Origin: Micromonospora thermarum
Lineage (GTDB): Bacteria; Actinomycetota; Actinomycetes; Mycobacteriales; Micromonosporaceae
DNA: 64,000 nt
Direction: 5' to 3'
Assembly: GCF_012034245.1 (NCBI RefSeq)
Contig: NZ_JAATEO010000028.1
Coordinates: forward strand, 18,363-82,362
Position 1 is the stretch's first letter; the number at the start of each line of letters is the position of its first letter. Below are positions 43,335-53,548 of the stretch, one piece after another. The translations under genes and the position numbers were made by a program. The notes beneath the pieces were generated by a model. The model did not search any database. It was not told the DNA's origin and worked only from the letters and a program-made list of their open reading frames with translations.

Positions 43335-44105
43335 TCAGCTGCGCAGATACGAGGCGCCGTTGAGGTCGACGATGGTGCCGGAGGCCCACTCCGCCTCCGG
43401 GCTCGCCAGCCAGTGCACCGCCGCGGCGATCTCCTCCGGCCGGGCCACCCGGTTGAACGGGGACTGGGCGCGGATCGCCGCGCCCCGCTCGCCGTCCAGG
43501 TGTTCCGTGGTCATGTCGGTCTCGACGAAGCCCGGCGCGACGGTGGCGACCGTGATGCCGTACGGCGCGAGGGCGACGGCGAGGGACTGGCCCAGCGCGT
43601 TCAGCCCCGCCTTGCTCGCCCCGTACGCCGGCTGCTCCGGCTCGCCTCGGAAGGCGCCCCGCGAGGAGACGTTGACGATCCGCCCGCCCCGCTCGCGCAT
43701 GTGCTGCGCCGCGCACCAGGTGACGTTGGCGGCGCCGGTCAGGTTCGTCTCGAGCACCTGCCGCCAGCGCTCCCGCCACTCCTCGTAGGAGGTGCCGAAG
43801 ACGGGGTGGGGCGCATCCCGCTCGCCGTACACTCCGGCGTTGTTGACCAGGACGTCCAGGCCCCCGAGGCGCGTCGCGGCCTCGTCCACCATCGCACCGA
43901 CCGCCTGCGGGTCGGTGAGGTCCGCACGGACCACCACGTGACCCTCGCCGGGCAGGTCGGCGCGGAGCCGCTCGGCCGCCTCCGCCGAGTCCCGGTGGTG
44001 GATCGCCACCCGGTCCCCACCGGCCGCGAACGCCCGCGCCACCGCCCGCCCGATGCCCCGCGAGGCTCCCGTCACCAGCACCGCCCGTGAAGTCACGCCG
44101 GCCAT
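43335..44105 (-). CDS. Short-chain dehydrogenase/reductase (FabG-like)
   Basis: The 256-residue SDR has the NAD(P) motif VTGASRGIGRAV, NNAG at the end of strand 4, and the catalytic YGASKAG with a preceding NVSS serine. The C-terminal DLNGASYLRS resembles FabG-like 3-ketoacyl reductases. A specific substrate is not deducible. ATG 44105 has a GGCAGG SD; GTG 44096 is an alternative. It is inserted opposite to the rsmE-HIT direction. Confidence 0.92.
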   Translation of the reverse strand: MAGVTSRAVLVTGASRGIGRAVARAFAAGGDRVAIHHRDSAEAAERLRADLPGEGHVVVRADLTDPQAVGAMVDEAATRLGGLDVLVNNAGVYGERDAPHPVFGTSYEEWRERWRQVLETNLTGAANVTWCAAQHMRERGGRIVNVSSRGAFRGEPEQPAYGASKAGLNALGQSLAVALAPYGITVATVAPGFVETDMTTEHLDGERGAAIRAQSPFNRVARPEEIAAAVHWLASPEAEWASGTIVDLNGASYLRS

Positions 44106-44219
44106 CCTGCCGCAACGCCGGGTGGCTGTTGACGGGGGACCCCGCCGGACCGGGCGGTGGGGACGGGTGCGCCCCGGGTGTTCGTCCGTTACCGGAGGCG
44201 TCAGGCGGGAGCCCTTCCT

Positions 44220-44231
44220 TAGACTGCCCCG
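44220..44231 (+). promoter_or_regulatory. -10 element of a probable leaderless HIT gene promoter
   Basis: TAGACT (44220-44225) is followed by six bases and GTG 44232, without SD. Confidence 0.55.
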
Positions 44232-44594
44232 GTGAGCACACCTGACTGCCTGTTCTGCCGCATCGTCGCCGGGGAGATCCCGGCCACCGTCGTCCGGGAG
44301 ACGCCCACCACGCTCGCCTTCCGTGACATCGGCCCGAAGGCGCCGGTGCACGTGCTGGTGATCCCCAAGGAGCACTACGCGGACGTGGCCACCCTCGCCC
44401 AGGATGACCCGGGGCTCGCCGGTGAGGTGCTCGCCGCGGCCGCCGCGGTGGCCGAGGACGAGGGGCTGCTCGGTGACGGCTTCCGGCTGATGTTCAACAC
44501 CGGGGCGTACGGCGGCCAGGAGGTCTTCCACGTGCACGCGCACCTGCTCGGCGGCGCCCCGCTCGGGCCGATGCTGGCCCGGAACCTCGCGTGA
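44232..44594 (+). CDS. Histidine triad (HIT) nucleotide-binding protein, HinT-like
   Basis: The 120-residue protein carries the histidine triad HVHAHLLGG and the CLFCRIVAGEIPA opening of the HinT branch. It hydrolyses adenosine phosphoramidates. Length and motif order are standard. It overlaps the serine hydrolase gene by four bases (GTGA), though no functional link between the two is known. Confidence 0.94.
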   Translation: MSTPDCLFCRIVAGEIPATVVRETPTTLAFRDIGPKAPVHVLVIPKEHYADVATLAQDDPGLAGEVLAAAAAVAEDEGLLGDGFRLMFNTGAYGGQEVFHVHAHLLGGAPLGPMLARNLA

Positions 44595-45961
44595 CACCGG
44601 CGGACCGCCTGGACCGCATGGTGCGGCAGGTCCAGGCGCAGGCCCGGATCCCGGCGGTCTCGGCGGCCCTGCATCGCGCCGACCGTCCGCTGTGGACGTG
44701 CGCGGTCGGCGGTACCGGGAACGACACCGCGCTGGACCCGGAGACCCGGTTCCGGATCGGCTCGGTGACCAAGACCTTCACCGCCGTCCTGACGATGCAG
44801 TGCCGCGACGACGGCCTGCTCGATCTGGACGACCCGCTGAGCCGGCACCTGGACCTGCCGGCGCACGGCGAGCTGACCGTCCGGCGGCTGCTGTCGCACA
44901 CCGCCGGCCTGCAGCGCGAGCCGTACGGCGACGTGTGGGACACCCTGCGCGCGCCGGACACCGACCAGCTCCTGGCCGACCTGGCGAAGGCGGAGCGGGT
45001 GCTGCCCCCGGGGCGTCGCTACCACTACTCCAACCTGGGTATGGCGCTGCTCGGCCACCTGGTCGGCACGCTGCGCGGCGGCACCTGGGCGGAGGTGCTC
45101 GCCGAGCGGGTGCTGACTCCGCTGGGGCTGACCGCCACCACAGTGGAGCCCGGTCGGCGGGCCGCCACGGGCTTCCTCGTCGACGCGTACTCCGACGAGG
45201 CGCATCCGGAGCCAGCCACCGACTTCGGCGCGGTCGGTCCGGCCGCGCAGCTGTGGAGCACCGCGGGCGACATGGCCCGCTGGGCGGCCTTCCTCGCCGA
45301 CCCGGCGGCGCTCGACGCGGCCGGCCGGGTGCTCTCGCCGGCCACGCTGGAGGAGATGCGCTGGCCGGTCACGGTCACCGACGAGACGCTCTGGGGTGGT
45401 GGGTTCGGCCTGGGGCTGATCCTGGTGCCGCAGGGCAAGCGGATCATGCATGTCGGCCACGACGGGGCCATGCCGGGGTTCCTGGCCGCCGTCTACGGCC
45501 GCCGGGGCGGCGACGGGACCGCCGGCGCGATGGGCGCCGCGGTGCTCGGGTCCGCCGGCACCGCCGGCGAACTGTTCGACCTGCCGCACCGGCTGCTCGC
45601 CGCCGCGGCGGAGCACGACCCGGCCGAGGTGACCCCCTGGCGGCCCGGACCGCCGGCCCCGCCGGAGATCCGCGGCCTGCTGGGTCGCTGGTGGGGAGAG
45701 GGTTTCGAGTACGTGTTCAGCTGGCACGACGGCGCCCTGCGCGCCCGGGGCGCGGACGACCCGCCGGGCAAGCCGCCGGCCGTCTTCGCCCCGCTGCCGG
45801 ACCGGCCGGACGTCTACCGGACGGTCTCCGGCCGTGAGGTGGGCGAGCTGCTCCGCCTAACCCGCGACGAGACCGGAAGGGTGATCCGCATGCACTGGGC
45901 GACGTACCGCTTCACCCGTACCCAGGAAACCTTCGACCGCTACGACTTCCGCACGAGCTGA
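44591..45961 (+). CDS. Serine hydrolase, beta-lactamase class C/esterase family
   Basis: The 456-residue protein has the catalytic S58-V-T-K61 (SxxK) and Y146-S-N148 (YxN) motifs of the beta-lactamase/penicillin-binding fold, followed by HVGHDGAMPGF, the counterpart of the KTG region. No signal peptide is present, so a cytosolic esterase or D-peptidase is more likely than a secreted beta-lactamase. The C-terminal 110 residues form an extra beta domain. GTG 44591 overlaps the HIT gene. Confidence 0.88.
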   Translation: MTPADRLDRMVRQVQAQARIPAVSAALHRADRPLWTCAVGGTGNDTALDPETRFRIGSVTKTFTAVLTMQCRDDGLLDLDDPLSRHLDLPAHGELTVRRLLSHTAGLQREPYGDVWDTLRAPDTDQLLADLAKAERVLPPGRRYHYSNLGMALLGHLVGTLRGGTWAEVLAERVLTPLGLTATTVEPGRRAATGFLVDAYSDEAHPEPATDFGAVGPAAQLWSTAGDMARWAAFLADPAALDAAGRVLSPATLEEMRWPVTVTDETLWGGGFGLGLILVPQGKRIMHVGHDGAMPGFLAAVYGRRGGDGTAGAMGAAVLGSAGTAGELFDLPHRLLAAAAEHDPAEVTPWRPGPPAPPEIRGLLGRWWGEGFEYVFSWHDGALRARGADDPPGKPPAVFAPLPDRPDVYRTVSGREVGELLRLTRDETGRVIRMHWATYRFTRTQETFDRYDFRTS

Positions 45962-45986
45962 CGGGGCCGTTCCGCCCCTTCTCCGC

Positions 45987-46055
45987 CGATCTTGCAATTT
46001 CTGCCCCGACATACCCCGCGAAAAGGGCATACCGAGGGCCGGAAGTGCAAGATCG
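45987..46055. repeat. Palindromic intergenic element, copy C
   Basis: The left arm CGATCTTGCAATTT (45987-46000) has one mismatch to the right arm AAGTGCAAGATCG (46043-46055). It starts 26 bases after the serine-hydrolase stop and lies about 150 bases upstream of phoH. Confidence 0.88.
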
Positions 46056-46203
46056 CGGGAGCGGGTCCGGGTTGTCTCCCCCGGGAAATGGGCGAGGTGG
46101 TGGCGGTGTTGAACGGATACGATGGGAGCAACGCCAGCACGCCGTGGCACCGGCCCGGCGCCGAGATCGAGAGCAGGTGGCTCAGGGCCCCTCGGCCCGA
46201 CCT

Positions 46204-47265
<1,062 letters not shown>

Positions 47266-47283
47266 CGACCTGAAGGAAGACAG

Positions 47284-47757
47284 TTGTCCATCGAGATCGC
47301 CAACGAGTCCGGTGTCGACGTCGACACCGACGCCGTGCTCGCCGTCGCCCGGCACGCCCTCGACGAGATGGGGGTCAACCCGCTCGCCGAGCTGTCCGTG
47401 CTGCTCGTCGACATCGACTACATGTCCGAGCTGAACCACCGGTGGATGGGCGGCGACGGCCCCACGGACGTGCTCGCCTTCCCCATGGACGAGGGCAGCG
47501 TCGACCACGGGCCGGGGGAGAACGCCGCCGCCGGCGCCGAGCCGGCGCTGCTCGGCGACATCGTGCTCTGCCCCGAGGTGGCGGCCAAGCAGGCGGCCGC
47601 CGCCGGGCACTCCGCCGCCGACGAGCTGCACCTGCTCACCGTGCACGGCGTGCTGCACCTGCTCGGCTACGACCACGCCGAGCCGGAGGAGGAGCGGGAG
47701 ATGTTCGAGCTCCAGGCCCGACTGCTGGCCAGCTGGCGGGCGACCCGGGCCCAGTGA
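47284..47757 (+). CDS. ybeY: Endoribonuclease YbeY (16S rRNA maturation)
   Basis: The 157-residue metal-dependent RNase has the zinc triad in HGVLHLLGYDH and the conserved LNHRWMGGDGPTDVLAFPMDE. It matures the 3' end of 16S rRNA and takes part in ribosome quality control. The start is TTG 47284, with AAGGAAG five bases upstream; no ATG or GTG fits the alignment. It overlaps the next gene by one base. Confidence 0.95.
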   Translation: MSIEIANESGVDVDTDAVLAVARHALDEMGVNPLAELSVLLVDIDYMSELNHRWMGGDGPTDVLAFPMDEGSVDHGPGENAAAGAEPALLGDIVLCPEVAAKQAAAAGHSAADELHLLTVHGVLHLLGYDHAEPEEEREMFELQARLLASWRATRAQ

Positions 47758-49142
47758 TGTCCTCCCTTGCGGCAGCGACGGCCGGCGCGAGCGGCCTTCC
47801 CGACCTGCAACTGATCTTCTTCGCGGCCGGGCTGGTCGTCCTCGCCGGCCTGATCGCGATGACCGAGGCGGCGCTCGCCGCCGTCTCCCCGGCGCGCGCG
47901 GCCGAGCTGACCCGGGACGGCGCGCGGGGCGCCCGCGCCCTCCAGGCCCTCGCCGGTGACGTGGTCCGCCACCTCAACCTGCTCCTGCTTCTGCGGCTGC
48001 TCGCCGAGCTGGGCGCGACCACCCTGGTCGCGCTCGTCGCGGTGGACACGTTCGGCGCCGGCTGGCGGGCCGCACTGATCACCGCCGGGGCGATGACCGT
48101 GGTCAGCTTCGTGGTGGTCGGCGTCGCGCCGCGCACCATCGGCCGCCAGCACGCGTACGCGGTGGGCCGCGCCGTCGCGCCGCTGGTGCGCTGGCTGGGC
48201 CGGGCGCTCAACCCGCTCGCCTCGCTGCTCATCCTCATCGGCAACGCGGTCACGCCGGGGCGCGGCTTCCGGGAGGGCCCGTTCGCCACCCAGGTGGAGC
48301 TGCGCGAGCTGGTCGACCTCGCCGAGCAGCGGGGCGTGGTGGAGCACGGCGAGCGGCAGATGATCCACTCGGTCTTCGCGCTCGGTGACACGATCGCCCG
48401 CGAGGTGATGGTGCCGCGCACCGAGATGGTGTGGATCGAGAAGCACAAGACCCTCGCCCAGGCCCTCGTGCTGTTCCTGCGCTCCGGCTTCTCCCGCATC
48501 CCGGTCATCGGCGAGAGCGTCGACGACGTGCTCGGTGTGCTCTACCTCAAGGACCTGATCCGGCGTACGCAGGGCGGCGTCCCGGAGGACCGGCAGCTTC
48601 CGGTCGCCGAGCTGATGCGCCCGGCCACCTTCGTGCCGGAGTCCAAGCCCGTCGACGACCTGCTCTCCGAGATGCAGGCCGCCCGCAACCACCTCGTCAT
48701 CGTCGTCGACGAGTACGGCGGCACCGGCGGCCTGGTCACCATCGAGGACATCCTGGAGGAGATCGTCGGCGAGATCACCGACGAGTACGATGTCGAGCGC
48801 CCGCCGGTCGAGCACCTCGACGACGGCGCGGTGCGGGTCACCGCACGGCTCCCCGTGGAGGATCTCGGCGAGCTGTTCGACACCGACCTGCCCACCGACG
48901 AGGTGGAGACCGTGGGCGGCCTGCTCGCCCAGTCCCTGGGCCGGGTGCCGATCCCCGGCGCCCAGGTCGAGGTGGCCGGCCTGCGGCTGCTCGCCGAGGG
49001 CACCACCGGCCGGCGCAACCGGATCGACACGGTGCTGGTGCGCCGCGCGGAGCCGACCGACCAGCAGGACGACCGGGGCCGGGGCGAGCCGGCCGAGACC
49101 CGTACCGACCGAGCCGAGGAGAGGCAACCCGCCGATGCCTGA
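47757..49142 (+). CDS. Hemolysin family protein (DUF21, CBS pair, CorC/HlyC domain)
   Basis: The 461-residue membrane protein has a DUF21 domain of four hydrophobic helices (about 10-160), a CBS pair (VMVPRTEMVWIEKHKTLAQAL and ELMRPATFVPESKPVDDLL) and a C-terminal CorC_HlyC domain. Such proteins are magnesium/cobalt efflux-type transporters rather than toxins. ATG 47757 is preferred; GTG 47754 adds one residue. Its last eight bases overlap the start of the next gene. Confidence 0.93.
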   Translation: MSSLAAATAGASGLPDLQLIFFAAGLVVLAGLIAMTEAALAAVSPARAAELTRDGARGARALQALAGDVVRHLNLLLLLRLLAELGATTLVALVAVDTFGAGWRAALITAGAMTVVSFVVVGVAPRTIGRQHAYAVGRAVAPLVRWLGRALNPLASLLILIGNAVTPGRGFREGPFATQVELRELVDLAEQRGVVEHGERQMIHSVFALGDTIAREVMVPRTEMVWIEKHKTLAQALVLFLRSGFSRIPVIGESVDDVLGVLYLKDLIRRTQGGVPEDRQLPVAELMRPATFVPESKPVDDLLSEMQAARNHLVIVVDEYGGTGGLVTIEDILEEIVGEITDEYDVERPPVEHLDDGAVRVTARLPVEDLGELFDTDLPTDEVETVGGLLAQSLGRVPIPGAQVEVAGLRLLAEGTTGRRNRIDTVLVRRAEPTDQQDDRGRGEPAETRTDRAEERQPADA

Positions 49143-49512
49143 GTCACCCGCCGCACCCACCGCGTCGTCCACTCCGGTGGAGCTGAGCGCCGAGGACGCC
49201 AAGCTGGTCGTCCTGGCGCGGGGCGCGCGGGGCCGGGTCGGTGCCGTCGAGGGCGCCGCCGTCCGGGACCAGGACGGCCGCACGTACGCCGCGGCCAGCG
49301 TCTCCCTTCCGTCGCTGGCGCTCACCGCGCTCCAGCTCGCCGTCGCCTCGGCGGCCGCGGCCGGTGCCACCCGGCTGGAGGCGGCGGTCGTGGTGACCGA
49401 GGCGTCGACGCTCGACGGCGCCGGTCACGCCGCCGTCCGCGACCTCGCCGCCGACGCGCCGATCCACGTGGCGGCCCCCGACGGCAGCGTCCTCGGCACG
49501 GTGGTCGAGTGA
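49135..49512 (+). CDS. Cytidine-deaminase-fold protein lacking the zinc motif
   Basis: The 125-residue protein occupies the conserved place between the hemolysin-like gene and era, where actinobacteria often carry a protein annotated as cytidine deaminase. It retains the fold-like text VLARGARGRVGAVEGAAVRDQDGRTYAAASVSLPS and ALQLAV. There is no C/HAE and no PCxxC, so zinc-dependent deamination is not expected. Its true role is unknown. The stop overlaps era by four bases. Confidence 0.8.
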   Translation: MPESPAAPTASSTPVELSAEDAKLVVLARGARGRVGAVEGAAVRDQDGRTYAAASVSLPSLALTALQLAVASAAAAGATRLEAAVVVTEASTLDGAGHAAVRDLAADAPIHVAAPDGSVLGTVVE

Positions 49513-50411
49513 CTCCCGAGGAGCTGGAGCGGCGGCCGTACCGGGCCGGGTTCGCCTGTTTCGTGGGGCGGCCGAACGCCGGCAAGTCGACGCTGACCAA
49601 CGCGATCGTCGGGCAGAAGATCGCCATCACGTCGAACAAGCCGCAGACCACCCGGCACGTCATCCGGGCGGTGCTGCACCGGCCCGACTCGCAGCTCGTC
49701 CTCGTGGACACCCCGGGCCTGCACCGCCCCCGTACGCTGCTCGGCGAACGCCTCAACGACCTGGTCCGGCAGACCTGGAGCGAGGTCGACGTGATCGGCC
49801 TCTGCATCCCGGCGGACGAGCCGATCGGCCGGGGTGACCGGTTCATCTCCGGGGAGCTGGCCGAGCTGAAGGCCACCGTCCTCGCCGTGGTCACCAAGAC
49901 CGACCTGGTGGACCGCAAGCGGCTGGCCGAGCAGTTGCTCGCGGTGAGCGAGCTGGGCGAGTTCGCCGAGGTGGTGCCGGTGAGCGCGGTCTCCGGGCAC
50001 CAGGTCGACACGCTGGTCGACGTGATGACCCGCTACCTGCCGGAGTCGCCGCAGCTCTACCCGGACGACATGCTCACCGACGACCCGGAGCAGGTGCTGG
50101 TCGCCGAGCTGATCCGGGAGGCGGCGCTGGAGGGCGTCCGCGACGAGCTGCCCCACTCCATCGCCGTGGTGGTGGAGGAGATGGTCCCCGAGGGGCAGGT
50201 CATGAAGATCTACGCCGACGTCTACGTCGAGCGGCCGAGCCAGAAGGCGATCGTGATCGGCCATCGGGCGAGCCGGCTCAAGGACGTGGGCACCCGGGCC
50301 CGGCGGCAGATCGAGGAACTGCTCGGCACGCGGGTCTACCTCGACCTCCACGTCCGGGTCGCCAAGGACTGGCAGCGCGACCCGAAGCAGCTGCGCAAGC
50401 TCGGCTTCTGA
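49509..50411 (+). CDS. era: GTPase Era
   Basis: The 300-residue GTPase binds the 3' end of 16S rRNA during 30S assembly. The P-loop is FVGRPNAGKSTLTNAI, G3 is DTPGLHRPRT and G4 is TKTDL. The C-terminal KH domain (VYVERPSQKAIVIGHRASRLKDVGTRARRQIEELLGTRVYLDLHV) is complete. GTG 49509 overlaps the preceding gene. Together with ybeY and phoH it forms an rRNA-maturation operon. Confidence 0.97.
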   Translation: MTPEELERRPYRAGFACFVGRPNAGKSTLTNAIVGQKIAITSNKPQTTRHVIRAVLHRPDSQLVLVDTPGLHRPRTLLGERLNDLVRQTWSEVDVIGLCIPADEPIGRGDRFISGELAELKATVLAVVTKTDLVDRKRLAEQLLAVSELGEFAEVVPVSAVSGHQVDTLVDVMTRYLPESPQLYPDDMLTDDPEQVLVAELIREAALEGVRDELPHSIAVVVEEMVPEGQVMKIYADVYVERPSQKAIVIGHRASRLKDVGTRARRQIEELLGTRVYLDLHVRVAKDWQRDPKQLRKLGF

Positions 50412-50580
50412 CCGGGGGCCGGGCCGGGGCGGCCCGGACCCGGTGCCGGCCGCGCGCTCGCGACCCGCTGTCGGAGTTCCGCTGTGACCGGTTTCCCTGA
50501 TCGTTATCAGCCAGGACGATGGGGATTGTCACTATCCGCCCGACTTCCTCGCCGTTTCGCGTACGCGCGTCAGAGGGTAG

Positions 50581-51783
50581 GTGACCGTACGTCCCCTCGC
50601 CCCCGGACACAGATGCAGGCTGATGCGAAACCGATTTCTGGACCTCCTGCGCTTCCTGGCCATCGTTCGAGTCGTCGTCTACCACGTCACCGGTTGGGCG
50701 ACGCTCACGCTCGTCTTCCCGGCGATGTCGGTGATGTTCGCCCTCGCCGGTTCGCTGATGGCGGCGTCGCTGGGGCGGTCGGGGGCACCGGCGGTCGGCC
50801 GGCGGCTGCGCCGCCTGCTGCCGTCGCTGTGGGTGCTCGCCGCGGTCTTCGTCCCGGCGATGCTGCTCACCGGGCTGCCGTTGACCCCGAAGGTCCTGCT
50901 CTGGCTGTTCCCGGTGGCCGACCCGCCCGCCAACTACTGGGGTGCCCTGGCGCTGAGCCCGATCTGGTACCTGCGCGACTACCTCTGGTTCGTGCTCGCC
51001 TCACCGGTGGCGCTGTGGCTTTTCCGGCGCGCGCCGCTGCCCACCCTCCTCGCCCCGTACGCGGTGCTCGCGGCCATCGAGTCCGGCGTGTACGCGAGCG
51101 CGCCGGCGGCGGTCCAGCAGTTCGGGCTGTACTTCGGGGCCTGGCTGCTCGGCTTCGCCCACCAGGACGGGACGCTGCGCCGCCTCGCCAACCGGGTGCT
51201 CTGGCCGGCCGCCACCGTCCTCGTGGCCGCCGGCGGGGCGTGGATCCTCACCCACCCCGGGCCGCGCGGCTACGACCTCAACGACATCCCGCTCGGCAAT
51301 GCCCTCTGGTCGGCCGGCTTCATCCTGGTCCTGCTCGGCCGGGGGCCGGCGAGCGCGGCGTGGGTGGACCGGAACGCGCTGTTCGGTCGGGTGGTCACCG
51401 TCCTCAACCGCCGGGCGCTGACCGTCTACCTCTGGCACATGGCGTTCGTCGTCGCGCTCACCCCGCTGGTGGACGTGGTCGGCTGGTCGCACCAGGACCC
51501 GGTCGGCCTGGCCATCCGGATCGCGCTGATCTTCGCGCTCGTCGGCGTCGTCACGCTGCTCGTCGGGTGGGTGGAGGACGTGGCCGCCCGGCGCCCGCCC
51601 GAGCTGGTCCCCGGCGCGCGGCGACCGGTTCCCGCCGGCCCCGGACATCCGGTCCGGCGGCCGGCGGGCCACCCCGGTACGCCGGCCCGCGGGAACACGG
51701 CAGCGCCGACCGGCCGGGCGGTCGTGCCGGGGCAGCGCATCCGGGAGCCGGAGACGGTGGAGATCACCGCTGGGAGACCGTGA
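50581..51783 (+). CDS. Acyltransferase 3 family membrane protein
   Basis: The 400-residue protein has about ten membrane helices and the family opening RNRFLDLLRFLAIVRVVVYHVTGWA, where the histidine of VVYHV is catalytic in this family. The second conserved block is TVYLWHMAFVVAL. It probably acylates a surface carbohydrate or a lipid. GTG 50581 follows GAGGGTAG; ATG 50623 is a plausible alternative starting 14 residues later. Its final 20 bases overlap the 3' end of the convergent DUF4097 gene. Confidence 0.85.
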   Translation: MTVRPLAPGHRCRLMRNRFLDLLRFLAIVRVVVYHVTGWATLTLVFPAMSVMFALAGSLMAASLGRSGAPAVGRRLRRLLPSLWVLAAVFVPAMLLTGLPLTPKVLLWLFPVADPPANYWGALALSPIWYLRDYLWFVLASPVALWLFRRAPLPTLLAPYAVLAAIESGVYASAPAAVQQFGLYFGAWLLGFAHQDGTLRRLANRVLWPAATVLVAAGGAWILTHPGPRGYDLNDIPLGNALWSAGFILVLLGRGPASAAWVDRNALFGRVVTVLNRRALTVYLWHMAFVVALTPLVDVVGWSHQDPVGLAIRIALIFALVGVVTLLVGWVEDVAARRPPELVPGARRPVPAGPGHPVRRPAGHPGTPARGNTAAPTGRAVVPGQRIREPETVEITAGRP

Positions 51784-52537
51784 GGTCCCCGCTGCCCGTG
51801 GCGACGTCGAGCACCAGCGTCGCCGTCGGTACGTTCGGCACGCCCAGCTCCGCGTGGCCCGAGCCCACCTCGGAGCGCACCTGGTAGCTGCCGGCCGGGA
51901 CGGTCAGCTCGACGTCCCCGCTGGAGGCGTGCGCCCGGACCGAGGCGGGCGTGGCCAGCTCGACCGTCACCCGGCCCGAGTTCGCCTCGGCGTCGACGCC
52001 GCCGCCCAGCCGGCGGGCCGTGATGTCGCCGGACGACGCCCGCAGCCGCACCGGCGCGGTCACGTCGACCACCTCGATGTCGCCGGAGCCGGTCTCGACG
52101 CGTACCGGGCCGCCGGCGCCGGCCACCCGGACGTCGCCGGAGCCCACCGTCACGTCCACCGCGCCGGCCCGGCTCACGTCGACGTCCCCGGAGCCGGTCT
52201 CGCCCTTCACCGCGACGCCGGGCGGGGCGGTCACCTCGTAGGAGATGCTGCACCGGGGACCGCAGTCGGTGTCCAGCACCAGCTCCGTGCCGTCGACGCG
52301 GTACGTCGTCGTCGGCTGGTCGCTCTGGTAGCGCACCACCCGCTTGATCCGCACCGACCCGGGTGCGCCGGTGGCCCGTACGACCACGTCACCGGCACCG
52401 GGCAGCACCCGTACGGTGGTGATCTTCACCGCCTCCGTGTTGTCGAAGTCGAGCCGGCGGAACGACAGGCTGTCACACCCGGCGACGACGATGAGCGTGG
52501 CGGCCGCGAGCGCGGCGGTGCTCCGGTGCAGTGCCAT
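51764..52537 (-). CDS. DUF4097 beta-strand repeat lipoprotein
   Basis: The 257-residue protein has a lipoprotein signal (TLIVVAGC) and then a beta-helix-like body of repeating GSGDV/SSGDI units (TGSGDVDV, VGSGDVRV, TGSGDIEV, ASSGDITA). DUF4097 proteins are cell-surface or secreted parts of adhesin-like structures with unknown partners. Placed between era and recO, it interrupts an otherwise conserved order, together with the acyltransferase. The start ATG has no strong SD. Confidence 0.9.
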   Translation of the reverse strand: MALHRSTAALAAATLIVVAGCDSLSFRRLDFDNTEAVKITTVRVLPGAGDVVVRATGAPGSVRIKRVVRYQSDQPTTTYRVDGTELVLDTDCGPRCSISYEVTAPPGVAVKGETGSGDVDVSRAGAVDVTVGSGDVRVAGAGGPVRVETGSGDIEVVDVTAPVRLRASSGDITARRLGGGVDAEANSGRVTVELATPASVRAHASSGDVELTVPAGSYQVRSEVGSGHAELGVPNVPTATLVLDVATGSGDLTVSQR

Positions 52538-52638
52538 GGCCAGGACGCTACGGCCGCGGGCCGGTCCGCCGCATCGGGGGCCGTCCGGCGTCCACCCCGA
52601 ACCGACCCTGATTTCCCACCCCGAGGGAGAATGGCCCG

Positions 52639-53532
52639 ATGGCCGGGTACCGCCGACAGCTCTACCGCGACGACGCGGTGGTGCTGCGCGTGCAGAAGCT
52701 CGGCGAGTCCGACCGCATCATCACCCTGCTCACGCGCCGGCACGGGCGGCTGCGGGCGGTGGCCCGCGGGGTGCGGCGCACCACCAGCAAGTTCGGGGCG
52801 CGGCTGGAGCCGTTCGGTCACGTCGACCTCCAGCTCGCCGGCGACCCGAAGGGCAACCACGGCAGCTCGCTGCACACGGTGAGCCAGGTCGAGGGCATCG
52901 ACCTGTACGGCAAGCGTTTCCTCGGCGACTACCCCCGCTACACGGCGGCGAGCGCGATCTGCGAGACGGCCGAACGGCTCACCCCGGTGGAGCGGGAGCC
53001 GTCGCTGCGGCTGTTCCAGCTCACCCTCGGTGCGCTGCGGGCTCTCGCCGACGGGGAGCACGCCACCACCCTGGTGCTGGACGCGTACCTGCTGCGCGGC
53101 ATGGCTCTCGCCGGCTGGGCGCCGGCGCTGACCGCGTGCGCGGTCTGCGGCACCCCCGGGCGGCACCGGGCCTTCTCCGTCCCCGCCGGGGGCGCGGTCT
53201 GCCCGGACTGCCGGCCGCCCGGCGCCGCCCACCCCGCGCCGGCCACGATCGACCTGATGTCCGCGCTGACCACCGGCGACTGGCGGGTCGCCGACGCCAC
53301 CGAGACCGGCGTACGCCGGGAGTGCAGCGGCCTCGTCGCGGCGCACCTGCAGTGGCATCTGGAACGCGCGCTACGCTCGCTGCCGCTGGTGGACCGGGGC
53401 GCTCCGGCGGCCGGTGCGGTCCCGACGCCCGCCGGCCCGCCCGCCACCCGGGCGGCCGCCGACCCGGCCGGGCGACCTGCCGGCGGGCCGGCCGCCGAGC
53501 CGGACGGGGGACCGGCGGGGCGCAGGACGTGA
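52639..53532 (+). CDS. recO: DNA repair protein RecO
   Basis: The 297-residue protein starts YRRQLYRDDAVVLRVQKLGESDRIITLLTR with its OB-fold, and has a C-terminal zinc finger CAVCG...CPDCRPPG. RecO loads RecA on SSB-coated DNA in the RecFOR pathway. After about 255 residues the protein ends in a Pro/Ala/Gly-rich tail without conserved content. uppS starts 17 bases downstream, as in mycobacteria. Confidence 0.95.
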   Translation: MAGYRRQLYRDDAVVLRVQKLGESDRIITLLTRRHGRLRAVARGVRRTTSKFGARLEPFGHVDLQLAGDPKGNHGSSLHTVSQVEGIDLYGKRFLGDYPRYTAASAICETAERLTPVEREPSLRLFQLTLGALRALADGEHATTLVLDAYLLRGMALAGWAPALTACAVCGTPGRHRAFSVPAGGAVCPDCRPPGAAHPAPATIDLMSALTTGDWRVADATETGVRRECSGLVAAHLQWHLERALRSLPLVDRGAPAAGAVPTPAGPPATRAAADPAGRPAGGPAAEPDGGPAGRRT

Positions 53533-53548
53533 GCAGAAAGAGAGTGCA

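Noticed and set aside
40180..44241. A 1353-codon open frame on the minus strand across hrcA, dnaJ and rsmE
   Set aside because: It is an antisense shadow of three well-supported genes; high GC removes stop codons. The translation has no recognisable domain.
44591..45961. Serine hydrolase as a beta-lactamase resistance gene
   Set aside because: There is no signal peptide, a C-terminal extra domain is present, and the motifs are shared by many esterases and peptidases.
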